This document shows, one piece after another, positions 1 to 5,245 of a stretch of DNA of 5,245 bases. Where the stretch lies: positions 1 through 5,245 of the forward strand of contig JALSTF010000019.1 in the NCBI GenBank assembly GCA_026983895.1, written 5' to 3'. The stretch is from Sulfurovum sp. (GTDB lineage Bacteria > Campylobacterota > Campylobacteria > Campylobacterales > Sulfurovaceae). Below the pieces are notes generated by a model that saw nothing but the letters and a program-made list of their open reading frames with translations, made no database searches and was not told the DNA's origin. Position 1 is the first letter of the stretch. Each line of letters begins with the position of its first letter. Made by a program: the position numbers and the translations under genes.

Positions 1-8
1 TGTGCAAA

Positions 9-32
9 TCCTTGTATCTTGATATTATTTTA
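9..32 (-). promoter_or_regulatory. Probable -10 box and ribosome-binding site of a gene starting just beyond the left edge
   Basis: On the minus strand a TAAAAT hexamer (27-32, five of six matches to TATAAT) is followed about 14 bases later by AAGGA (9-13), a good Shine-Dalgarno. Eight bases remain before the window ends, so a start codon is expected at or very near the edge. No good -35 hexamer is seen 16-18 bases upstream of the -10, which is common in Campylobacterota, where the housekeeping sigma factor relies on the -10 and T-rich upstream DNA. The gene itself is outside the window and cannot be identified. Confidence 0.4.
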
Positions 33-48
33 CAGAAAAATACTGTAA
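30..48. repeat. Inverted repeat TTACAG-N7-CTGTAA, candidate operator
   Basis: The two six-base arms (30-35 and 43-48) are perfect reverse complements separated by AAAAATA. The dyad overlaps the proposed leftward -10 box (27-32) and fills the space where the polymerase would contact the -10/-35 spacer, which is a typical repressor position. The spacing (about 13 bp between arm centres) is a little over one helical turn and would suit a dimeric regulator. It is not followed by a T-run in either direction, so a terminator is less likely. The regulator is not identifiable from sequence, and an AT-rich dyad of this size can arise by chance. Confidence 0.35.
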
Positions 49-144
49 TTATCGATGGATACTCGGAGAGGAGATAAATCAGAAGCGATACCCCGAGAAA
101 GTTCCCGAAGTATGTTTTTTTCTATGACGGGGAGAATGAAGTTT

Positions 145-663
145 TCAAAGCCCTTTGAGCATTTTTTTGATCGTAAACTTCAAACGTTCGCGCTGTGCTT
201 CGATGGGAAGTCCCTTGAACTCGCCCTCGGCAGTGGACATCCAGAGGATCGAACCGGTATCGGCATCGACCAACATCAGAAGTATCGCCGCTTCGGGGAT
301 ATTCTCGATGGTTGACCTACCCTTTGCATCGAGTTTGATCTTCATCGCATTCATATCGGCACCGGCGACATAGGCGACAAAGAAATCGGGGTCTTTCTTC
401 ACCTGGACTTTCCCTCTTTTTGAAAGTTCCGCGACGATGGTATGCTCGATAGCGGCATCAACATTGTAGTCTTTAAGGGTTTTGTCCTTTTTCAAAGAGT
501 TATCTGCACCGCTCTCCTCGATGATCTCATAAGTCTTATAGCCTTTGAGGTTCGCTTTGTCCGACTTTACCGTTTCCACCTTAATATCCTTCGTCGATAC
601 ACCGCATCCCGCAAGTCCGGCCATCATCAATGCGATGAGTGCCCCTTTGAACATTTTTGACAT
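145..663 (-). CDS. DUF4136-like lipoprotein, 172 aa
   Basis: A small envelope lipoprotein of unknown function. Residues 1-20 form a lipoprotein signal peptide: a short basic start (MSKMFKG), a hydrophobic stretch, then the lipobox L17-A18-G19-C20, so Cys20 should be acylated and become the mature N terminus. Residue +2 is Gly, not the Asp that retains lipoproteins in the inner membrane by the E. coli rule, so outer-membrane sorting is plausible. The mature part resembles the DUF4136 family: a GYKTYE segment near residue 41, a helical region, a DPDFFVAY strand near 91, and a DADTGSILW turn near 133-141 resembling the 'D-x-x-TG-x-x-x-W' pattern of that family, then an amphipathic C-terminal helix. 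The ATG at 663 is chosen because AAGGA lies six bases upstream (669-673). An upstream GTG at 732 would overlap the patatin gene, lack a Shine-Dalgarno and bury the signal peptide. The stop is TGA. Lipoprotein call is strong; family call is moderate. Confidence 0.85.
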   Translation of the reverse strand: MSKMFKGALIALMMAGLAGCGVSTKDIKVETVKSDKANLKGYKTYEIIEESGADNSLKKDKTLKDYNVDAAIEHTIVAELSKRGKVQVKKDPDFFVAYVAGADMNAMKIKLDAKGRSTIENIPEAAILLMLVDADTGSILWMSTAEGEFKGLPIEAQRERLKFTIKKMLKGL

Positions 664-710
664 TTTTTTCCTTTTTGTATATTCTAACAGGTAATTATAC
701 TCGATAAAAA
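664..710 (-). promoter_or_regulatory. Promoter and Shine-Dalgarno of the lipoprotein gene
   Basis: The 47 bases between the patatin stop and the lipoprotein start contain a perfect TATAAT on the minus strand (694-699), with a second -10-like TAGAAT at 681-686. No convincing -35 box is seen; the upstream stretch is T-rich. Transcription starting about seven bases after TATAAT would leave a leader of roughly 24 bases containing the AAGGA at 669-673. No hairpin terminator lies in the gap, so read-through from the patatin gene is also likely and the lipoprotein may be made from both transcripts. Confidence 0.45.
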
Positions 711-1559
711 TTAACCGAACATACTTTGGCACTTTTCATAGCCGTATGCGATCATCTCTTCACTGCGTGTGAACTCCAGTGTACCGCACAGATTCCGGGG
801 AATATCTATCGTAATATCCGGTGGGTACGCAGCCAGTTTCATTCTGGCGATGGTCCCCTGCATCGCATCGAAAGATCTGTCTGCGATACGGTACATGCTC
901 TCCTGTTCGGTAAAGTAGTCCGGTATGGCAATATCTTTAAGGTAGGCAAGGAGCTTCTCGGAAAGGGTATCCGGTTTCTCTGCCTCTTTTCGCTCCAGAG
1001 AGGGGTCTGCCGGCGCACCGAGATTGACAGCAATCGTCAAATCTGTTTTATCATCGAAAGTCGGTGCAATAGGTACAGGGTTGAGTACACCGCCATCGAT
1101 CAGTTCGCGCCCATGGATCCGGTAAGGCTCGAAAAAAAGAGGCAGTGAGATAGAAGCACGGATCGCATCAAGAAGCGATCCGCGCGCGATCCATATCTCC
1201 TTTTCGCCCTTAACATCCGAGGCTACAGCCGTATATTTGATATTCAGTGTTTCGATCTTTCTGTCCCCGCCCAGAAGTGTTTGTATCTTCTTCATCAGTT
1301 CCACCCCGGAGACCAGGCCTGCCGAACCTTTGAAATCGACCAGTTTGACAATATCCAGCAGGTCGGAATCTGCAAGCCACTGCGTATAGGCATCCAGCCT
1401 GCCTGCAGCATAGAAACCGCCGATCAGCGCCCCCATGGAACAGCCTGAGACCGAAACGATCTCATAACCCTTTTCTTCCAGACAGCGTATAACTCCCACA
1501 TGGGCCAAACCTCTGGCTCCGCCGCTGCCAAGGACCAAAGAAACCGTTTTTTTCGCCAT
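711..1559 (-). CDS. Patatin-like phospholipase / RssA-type serine hydrolase, 282 aa
   Basis: A complete patatin-fold acyl hydrolase with a Ser-Asp catalytic dyad. The oxyanion-hole loop G11-S-G-G-A-R-G17 follows the first beta strand; the nucleophile elbow is G39-C-S-M-G43, giving Ser41; the second catalytic residue is Asp155 in D155-G-G157, followed by V-L-N-P-V-P. These are the three diagnostic patatin motifs in order and at normal spacing. The N-terminal half looks most like the bacterial RssA/YchK group, which is about 300 aa and whose substrate is poorly known; patatin relatives cleave acyl chains from phospholipids or other esters. No signal peptide or membrane span is visible, so it is probably cytoplasmic or membrane-peripheral, unlike the secreted ExoU/VipD-type toxins. 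ATG 1559 lies one base after the stop of the L,D-transpeptidase gene, and its own ribosome-binding site is weak (AGG inside the preceding gene's last codons), which points to translational coupling. The substrate cannot be told from sequence. Confidence 0.92.
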   Translation of the reverse strand: MAKKTVSLVLGSGGARGLAHVGVIRCLEEKGYEIVSVSGCSMGALIGGFYAAGRLDAYTQWLADSDLLDIVKLVDFKGSAGLVSGVELMKKIQTLLGGDRKIETLNIKYTAVASDVKGEKEIWIARGSLLDAIRASISLPLFFEPYRIHGRELIDGGVLNPVPIAPTFDDKTDLTIAVNLGAPADPSLERKEAEKPDTLSEKLLAYLKDIAIPDYFTEQESMYRIADRSFDAMQGTIARMKLAAYPPDITIDIPRNLCGTLEFTRSEEMIAYGYEKCQSMFG

Positions 1560-1560
1560 G

Positions 1561-2139
1561 TTACCTGTGGCGCCTGCGTGTATACTTCTTGTTCGTACTG
1601 TAAATGCGCCTCAGGTCAGGTCTTGCGAACTGCATATATCTGTGGCGGGTGACGAGCACCGGCATCCCGATCCATGCCCAGTTGTACAGCAGCGGAATAT
1701 CTTTTTTGTCTACATGAATACATCCATGGGAGGTATAATCGATATTCCCTTGATGCAGAGCATGTCCCCAGGGCGTAAAGAAGAGACTGTAGTCCATATT
1801 GTTGCTGCCGTCAGGCTCAGGATATTTTTTGGAAGTATAATAGCGTTTCTTGTGCAGGATCTTCCATTTACCTGAAGGAGTATATCCCATCTCCTCCCCC
1901 GAAGAGATCCCCCCGCTGAGCCATACAGTACCATCACGATCCACAGCATAGAAACGTCCGTCACTGTTTTCTTCCCGTACCGACACCAGAATAAAATCTT
2001 TCCCCGTCAGATCGATATCGTGTTCATTTCCTTTTTTATCAATATAAACGAATTCCGTTTTGGAAACAGGGATAAGCTCTCTATCCTGAGCATGCAGCAT
2101 GACAAAAATGAAAAGAAAAACAAATAAGATACGCCGCAT
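1561..2139 (-). CDS. Secreted YkuD-fold L,D-transpeptidase-like protein, 192 aa
   Basis: A probable peptidoglycan enzyme. Residues 1-17 look like a Sec signal peptide (MRRILFVFLFIFVMLHA, likely cut before Gln18), placing it in the periplasm. The catalytic YkuD region is recognised by S137-H-G-C140-I, with Cys140 as nucleophile, and upstream histidines His126 and His129, one of which should be the conserved HisGly-loop histidine. Family members use the Cys to attack the tetrapeptide of peptidoglycan, making 3-3 cross-links, anchoring proteins, or trimming tetra- to tripeptides. Two deviations are visible: the residue after S-H-G-C-I is His142 rather than the usual Arg/Asn, and the histidine-to-SHGC loop is short (8 or 11 residues). 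The protein is short and has no LysM, SH3 or NTF2-like domain, unlike the larger Csd6/Pgp2 L,D-carboxypeptidases of Helicobacter and Campylobacter. The C terminus is very basic (KKYTRRRHR). ATG 2139 is supported by GGTGA four bases upstream and by the signal peptide. Transpeptidase versus carboxypeptidase cannot be decided here. Confidence 0.85.
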   Translation of the reverse strand: MRRILFVFLFIFVMLHAQDRELIPVSKTEFVYIDKKGNEHDIDLTGKDFILVSVREENSDGRFYAVDRDGTVWLSGGISSGEEMGYTPSGKWKILHKKRYYTSKKYPEPDGSNNMDYSLFFTPWGHALHQGNIDYTSHGCIHVDKKDIPLLYNWAWIGMPVLVTRHRYMQFARPDLRRIYSTNKKYTRRRHR

Positions 2140-2143
2140 TAGT

Positions 2144-2176
2144 TCACCCTATGAAAAGAAATTGACAGTAATTATA
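2144..2176 (-). promoter_or_regulatory. Extended -10 promoter and Shine-Dalgarno for the transpeptidase-patatin operon
   Basis: On the minus strand TATAAT (2171-2176) is perfect and preceded by TGT, giving the extended -10 form TGTTATAAT. The upstream DNA is T-rich (the tail of the acnB terminator) with no recognisable -35, matching Campylobacterota promoter style. Expected transcription start is near 2164, leaving a leader of about 25 bases with AGGGTGA at 2144-2150; the GGTGA part can pair with the 3' end of 16S rRNA and lies four bases before the ATG. Confidence 0.6.
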
Positions 2177-2180
2177 ACAT

Positions 2181-2218
2181 AAAAAAGAAGAAGTTCCCAC
2201 CCCCTTTAAGGAGTGGAA
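2181..2218 (-). terminator. Rho-independent terminator of acnB
   Basis: Read on the minus strand, TTCCACTCC (2210-2218), a short TTAAA loop and GGGGGTGGGAA (2194-2204) form a stem of about nine pairs with one G-U pair and one bulged G. It is followed by a T-rich tail CTTCTTCTTTTTT ending at 2181. It lies about 20 bases past the acnB stop codon, the expected place, and directly abuts the next gene's promoter. Confidence 0.75.
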
Positions 2219-2237
2219 AAGAAGGGGAAAGAAAGAG

Positions 2238-4808
2238 TTATTCGACCATTGCCTCAAGATCTTCTTTGGAAACCTTATTGAAGTTAAGATATCTGTAAAC
2301 ATCATCAAACATTTCAGGCTTGATTTTGTTGGGTACGATCTCCATATATTCTTCTGCTGTAGGGAGCTTTCCTTTGAGGGCAACGACCGCAGCCAGTTCG
2401 GAAGAACCCAGATAGACCTGAGAGTCTTTTCCGAGTCTGTTGTCAAAGTTACGTGTAGAGGTCGAGAAGACGTATGCACCCTGTGCTACCTGCGCCTGAT
2501 TCCCCATACAGAGTGAACATCCCGGGATCTCCGTTCTTGCACCGGACTGGCCAAAGATAGAATAGTATCCCTCTTCTATCAAGGTATGCTCATCCATTTT
2601 CGTTGGAGGACATATCCAGAGTTTCGTCGGTACCTGACCTTCACCCTTCAGGACTTCACCCAGGGCCCTGAACAGCCCGATATTTGTCATACATGACCCA
2701 ACGAAAACTTCATCGATATCTGTTCTAAGCCCCTGCTCATGGATCTCTGTCAACGTTTTGACATCGTCCGGATCGTTGGGGCAGGCAAGGATCGGTTCTT
2801 TGATCTCGTTCATGTCGATCTCGATCACGGCCGCATAGGCTGCATCGCTGTCCGCTTCAAGCAGTTCGCCGTTCTCGATCCAGTCTCTCATCTTGTCCGC
2901 ACGTCTCTGGAGTGTCGCTTTGTCTTCATACCCCTGGGCGATCAGCTCTTCGATCAGGACGATATTGGACTCAAGATACTCGACGATAGGCTCTTTGTTG
3001 AGTTTGACCGTACAGGCAGCCGCCGATCTTTCCGCAGAAGCATCGGAAAGTTCGAATGCCTGCTCGCATTTGAGATCTTCAAGTCCCTCGATTTCAAGTA
3101 CTCTTCCGGCAAAGATATTTTTCTTTCCTTTTTTCTCCACTGTCAACAGACCGTCTTTGATCGCCTGATAAGGGATAGCATTGACAAGGTCACGCAGTGT
3201 GATACCCGGCTGCATTTCACCTTTGAAACGTACGAGTACGGACTCAGGCATCGTAAGCGGCATCATTCCCGTTACCGCTGCGAACGCGACAAGGCCAGAA
3301 CCCGCAGGGAAAGAGATACCGATAGGGAAACGCGTATGACTGTCCCCGCCGGTACCGACCGTGTCGGGAAGACACATTCTGTTCAGCCAGCTGTGGATGA
3401 CCCCGTCACCCGGTCTGAGGATAAACCCTTTTCTCTCTGTCCAGAATTTTGGCAGTGTATGCTGCAGGTTGATATCGGCAGGTTTCGGATAAGCTGCTGT
3501 GTGACAGAAAGACTGAAGTACGAAATCCGCACCGAAACTGAGTGCCGCAAGTTCTTTGATCTCATCTCTTGTCATAGGGCCGGTCGTATCTTGAGAGCCG
3601 ACTGTCGTACAGACCGGCTCACAGTAGGTTCCGGGTTTTACCCCTGTCATACCGCATGCTTTACCTACCATTTTCTGCGCAAGGGTGAACCCTTTGCCGT
3701 CATCTTCCGGCAGTGTCGGTGTCATGAAGATATCTGCCGCGTCCATACCCAGTGCCTCTCTCGCTTTGGCTGTCAACCCTTTACCGATAATGAGTGGAAT
3801 ACGTCCGCCCGCCCTCATCTCATCAGGAAGGGTATTTGGCTCGAGTGTGAACTCAGAAACCACTTTGCCGTCCTTTTCGATCACACCTTCGAAAGGCTTC
3901 ACCGTGATCACATCACCCGTTTCAAGGTTGGCAACAGGTGCCTGGATAGGAAGACACCCAGAATCTTCTGCCGTGTTGAAGAAAATAGGAGCGATGATAT
4001 CACCGATCACCACACCCCCCGTTCTTTTGTTCGGTACACCGGGAATATCCCTGCCCATATGCCACTGCACGGAGTTGATACCTGATTTTCTTGAAGAACC
4101 GGTACCGACGACATCGCCTACATAAGCGAGAGGATGTCCTTTTTCTTTGAGTTTTGCCATGGTCTCAAGCGGTTTGTCCATTCTTGCCTGAAGAAATGAG
4201 TTCGCATGCAGAGGAATATCCGCTCTGGTAAAGGCTTCCGATGCGGGAGAAAGGTCATCGGTATTCGTCTCGCCGGGGATCTTGTACACAGTCAGAGTGA
4301 TCTCTTTTTCAAGTGCCGGTTTGTTGGTGAACCATTCGGCATTCGCCCATGACTCAATGACCTGCTTTGCAAATGCATTGCCTTCATCCATCAGTGTCTT
4401 GACCGTCTCAAAATCACCATAGACAAGGATCGTATTTTTCAATTGATCTGCAGCTTCCTGGGCAATAGCCACATCCGCATTTCTCAAGGCATCGATCAGC
4501 GGCCCGATATTGTATCCGCCAAGCATGGAACCAAGGATCTCTACCGCTTCAAACTTTGTGATCACAGGACTTTTTGCATCTCCCTGAACGATCGCATTGA
4601 GGAATGCCGCTTTGACATATGCAGCATCATCCACACCCGCAGGTACTTTGTTCTTTAAAAGCTCCAGCAGGTAGTCTGCCTCGACGACATTGTCTGCTTT
4701 AAGCATCTCTACAAGTTCGGCTGTCTGTTCTGCTGTCAATGGCAGCGGCGGTACACCAAGCGCTGCACGCTCTTCTGTATGTGCTTTGTATTCTTCTACT
4801 AAGGCCAT
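2238..4808 (-). CDS. acnB: Aconitate hydratase B (aconitase / 2-methylisocitrate dehydratase), 856 aa
   Basis: Interconverts citrate and isocitrate through cis-aconitate in the cytoplasm; the AcnB family also acts on 2-methylisocitrate. In autotrophic Campylobacterota it would work in the reductive TCA cycle. Domain order is that of AcnB, not AcnA: an N-terminal HEAT-like helical domain (about 1-160), the swivel domain (about 165-365, with G235-T-G-S-S-R-K-S-G), then the catalytic domains. The [4Fe-4S] ligands are Cys706 (GSC-MTNIG) and Cys764/Cys767 (GCSLCMGNQ), matching Cys710/769/772 of the 865-aa E. coli enzyme. Other active-site stretches are GGDSHTRFP (487-495) and STSTRNFDNRLG (782-793). 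Length is full and the frame intact. ATG 4808 is chosen because AGGAGA sits six bases upstream (4815-4820) and MALVEEYKAHTEERA is the family's usual start; a TTG at 4853 would add 15 unsupported residues and no Shine-Dalgarno. It appears to be transcribed alone, with its own promoter and terminator. E. coli AcnB also binds mRNA when its cluster is lost; whether this one does is unknown. Confidence 0.98.
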   Translation of the reverse strand: MALVEEYKAHTEERAALGVPPLPLTAEQTAELVEMLKADNVVEADYLLELLKNKVPAGVDDAAYVKAAFLNAIVQGDAKSPVITKFEAVEILGSMLGGYNIGPLIDALRNADVAIAQEAADQLKNTILVYGDFETVKTLMDEGNAFAKQVIESWANAEWFTNKPALEKEITLTVYKIPGETNTDDLSPASEAFTRADIPLHANSFLQARMDKPLETMAKLKEKGHPLAYVGDVVGTGSSRKSGINSVQWHMGRDIPGVPNKRTGGVVIGDIIAPIFFNTAEDSGCLPIQAPVANLETGDVITVKPFEGVIEKDGKVVSEFTLEPNTLPDEMRAGGRIPLIIGKGLTAKAREALGMDAADIFMTPTLPEDDGKGFTLAQKMVGKACGMTGVKPGTYCEPVCTTVGSQDTTGPMTRDEIKELAALSFGADFVLQSFCHTAAYPKPADINLQHTLPKFWTERKGFILRPGDGVIHSWLNRMCLPDTVGTGGDSHTRFPIGISFPAGSGLVAFAAVTGMMPLTMPESVLVRFKGEMQPGITLRDLVNAIPYQAIKDGLLTVEKKGKKNIFAGRVLEIEGLEDLKCEQAFELSDASAERSAAACTVKLNKEPIVEYLESNIVLIEELIAQGYEDKATLQRRADKMRDWIENGELLEADSDAAYAAVIEIDMNEIKEPILACPNDPDDVKTLTEIHEQGLRTDIDEVFVGSCMTNIGLFRALGEVLKGEGQVPTKLWICPPTKMDEHTLIEEGYYSIFGQSGARTEIPGCSLCMGNQAQVAQGAYVFSTSTRNFDNRLGKDSQVYLGSSELAAVVALKGKLPTAEEYMEIVPNKIKPEMFDDVYRYLNFNKVSKEDLEAMVE

Positions 4809-4814
4809 ATCCGG

Positions 4815-4820
4815 TCTCCT
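4815..4820 (-). promoter_or_regulatory. Shine-Dalgarno that fixes the acnB start
   Basis: AGGAGA on the minus strand lies six bases before the ATG at 4808. It is the best ribosome-binding site in the window and decides the start of acnB against the TTG at 4853. Confidence 0.8.
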
Positions 4821-4847
4821 GTTACTATGAATTTGTAGATAAATAGT

Positions 4848-4860
4848 ACCCAATTAGGGT
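4848..4860. repeat. Small inverted repeat ACCC-N5-GGGT in the acnB leader
   Basis: Four-base arms ACCC (4848-4851) and GGGT (4857-4860) flank AATTA. It lies between the proposed acnB promoter and the Shine-Dalgarno, about 40 bases before the ATG, so it would be in the 5' untranslated region or near the transcription start. It could be a short hairpin or part of a protein site, but arms this short are weak evidence. Confidence 0.25.
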
Positions 4861-4874
4861 TAAATCTTATTTGA

Positions 4875-4903
4875 ATGATAAGCCTGTGTAAAACAGTTGT
4901 GAA
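4875..4903 (-). promoter_or_regulatory. Sigma70-type promoter of acnB
   Basis: On the minus strand TTCACA (4898-4903, five of six matches to TTGACA) and TATCAT (4875-4880, five of six to TATAAT) are separated by exactly 17 bases. Transcription would begin near 4868, giving a leader of about 60 bases. This is the only promoter in the window with a recognisable -35 as well as a -10, consistent with strong housekeeping expression of acnB. Confidence 0.5.
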
Positions 4904-4924
4904 TGATGTGTCGAAATGTTACAG

Positions 4925-4960
4925 AAAAAATGCCTTGCAGACTTTTCCCCTGAAGAGGAA
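4925..4960 (-). terminator. Possible weak ftsK terminator
   Basis: On the minus strand TTCCTC-TTCA-GGGGAA (4945-4960) can form a six-pair stem with one G-U pair and a four-base loop. A run of six T lies at 4925-4930, but 14 bases separate it from the stem, and the intervening TGCAAGGCA gives only a three-pair hairpin. Position just after the ftsK stop is right; the structure is not classical, so read-through into acnB is possible. Confidence 0.3.
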
Positions 4961-4968
4961 TGCACCGC

Positions 4969-5245
4969 TTAGAGGATCTCTCTGTTACCTTTTGTATTGG
5001 GTGCAGAGAGTATCCCCATGGCTTCAAGCTGTTCGATAATGTTGGCAGAACGATTGTAGCCTATCTGCAGTTTCCGCTGCAGGTATGAAATAGAGGTCTT
5101 CTTATCATTGAGCACGATCTGCTTGGCCTCTTCAAAAAGCGGATCAAGATCGACATCACCGCCCTCACCGCCGCCGCTGCCCCCAGCCGCACCTCCCGAA
5201 ACCAGATAGCTCTCATCATATTCCGGTGCACGCTGCGCCTTGATA
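4969..5245 (-). CDS. ftsK: DNA translocase FtsK, C-terminal 91 residues (partial)
   Basis: Only the end of the gene is in the window; the start and the motor lie beyond the right edge. FtsK is a membrane-anchored hexameric ATPase at the division septum that pumps DNA towards dif and activates Xer recombination. Translated from the edge, the fragment begins IKAQRAPEYDESYL, then a Gly-rich linker (SGGAAGGSGGGEGGD, about fragment residues 16-30), then LDPLFEEAKQIVLNDKK and the winged-helix gamma domain: TSISYLQRKLQIGYNRSAN, IIEQLEAMGILS and the final NREIL before TAA. The pattern 'S-I-S-x-x-Q-R-x-x-x-I-G-Y-N-R-x-A-x-I-I-E-Q-x-E' is diagnostic of FtsK/SpoIIIE gamma, the module that reads the polar KOPS/SRS sequences. 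Compared with E. coli, the residue at the second R of NRAAR is Asn here (see findings). acnB starts 160 bases downstream in the same direction but appears independent. Confidence 0.95.
   Translation of the reverse strand, partial: IKAQRAPEYDESYLVSGGAAGGSGGGEGGDVDLDPLFEEAKQIVLNDKKTSISYLQRKLQIGYNRSANIIEQLEAMGILSAPNTKGNREIL

Larger units (their letters stand above)
1..144. other. Non-coding left edge between the lipoprotein gene and the next leftward gene
   Basis: No convincing gene lies here on either strand. Open frames entering it on the plus strand are antisense shadows of the lipoprotein gene. I looked for a terminator for the lipoprotein gene and found only a weak CCCCG/CGGGG pairing (129-133 with 93-97) across a long loop and with no T-run after it, so none is called. 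The left third contains a probable leftward promoter, an inverted repeat and a Shine-Dalgarno-like AAGGA, listed separately. Confidence 0.6.

Noticed and set aside
90..133. Possible terminator after the lipoprotein gene using CCCCG/CGGGG
   Set aside because: The arms are only five bases, the loop is about 30 bases, and no T-run follows on the minus strand.
664..732. Longer form of the lipoprotein gene starting at GTG 732
   Set aside because: It would overlap the patatin gene by 22 bases, lacks a Shine-Dalgarno, and puts 23 extra residues before a normal lipoprotein signal peptide. The 663 ATG has AAGGA at the right spacing.
4049..4056. Minus-strand GGGCAGGG, an exact match to the E. coli KOPS consensus GGGNAGGG
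   Set aside because: A single octamer inside acnB coding sequence is expected by chance and its polarity relative to dif is unknown; the FtsK here may also read a different sequence.
2739..4085. A 448-codon open frame on the plus strand
   Set aside because: It is codon-aligned antisense to acnB and stays open because acnB rarely uses TTA, CTA and TCA codons (the reverse complements of stops). Its product is rich in Arg, Cys and His with no domain, and acnB is unmistakable on the other strand.
4809..4853. Longer form of acnB starting at TTG 4853
   Set aside because: The extra 15 residues are not part of AcnB, there is no Shine-Dalgarno, and the 4808 ATG has AGGAGA six bases upstream.
5150..5205. 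GC-rich, CCG/GCC-repetitive stretch near the right edge
   Set aside because: It simply encodes the Gly-rich linker between the FtsK motor and gamma domain, which other FtsK proteins also have; it is not a separate repeat element.

Overview
The window reads as an ordinary chromosomal segment of a Campylobacterota (Epsilonproteobacteria) bacterium. A marine sulfur oxidiser of the Sulfurovum/Sulfurimonas type is most likely, but this rests on protein-sequence feel and promoter style (TATAAT-type -10 boxes, T-rich upstream DNA, poor -35 boxes), not on a search. No rRNA, tRNA, insertion sequence, CRISPR array or phage gene is visible.

Every supported gene is on the minus strand, so transcription runs from high to low coordinates. 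From right to left: (1) the last 91 codons of ftsK, the DNA translocase, with its DNA-reading gamma winged helix; (2) a 160-bp gap with a possible weak ftsK terminator, a sigma70-type promoter and a strong Shine-Dalgarno; (3) acnB, the bifunctional aconitase/2-methylisocitrate dehydratase, complete at 856 codons; (4) a 98-bp gap in which the acnB terminator runs almost directly into an extended -10 promoter; (5) a small secreted YkuD-fold L,D-transpeptidase-like protein; (6) one base later, a cytoplasmic patatin-like (RssA-type) serine hydrolase; (7) after a 47-bp gap with its own TATAAT box, a DUF4136-like lipoprotein; (8) a 144-bp non-coding left edge that seems to hold the promoter and Shine-Dalgarno of the next leftward gene, overlapped by a perfect 6+6 bp dyad.

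Functionally, ftsK and acnB are housekeeping genes (chromosome segregation; TCA cycle, which in this group often runs reductively for CO2 fixation). The three genes to the left form a plausible small envelope set: a peptidoglycan enzyme, an acyl hydrolase tightly coupled to it, and an outer-envelope lipoprotein. Joint action of the three is inference from position only. I found no clear evidence of a new defence, mobile or RNA system. The points most worth checking are the changed DNA-reading residue in FtsK gamma, the unusual active-site surroundings of the YkuD protein, its coupling to the patatin gene, and the dyad at the left edge.
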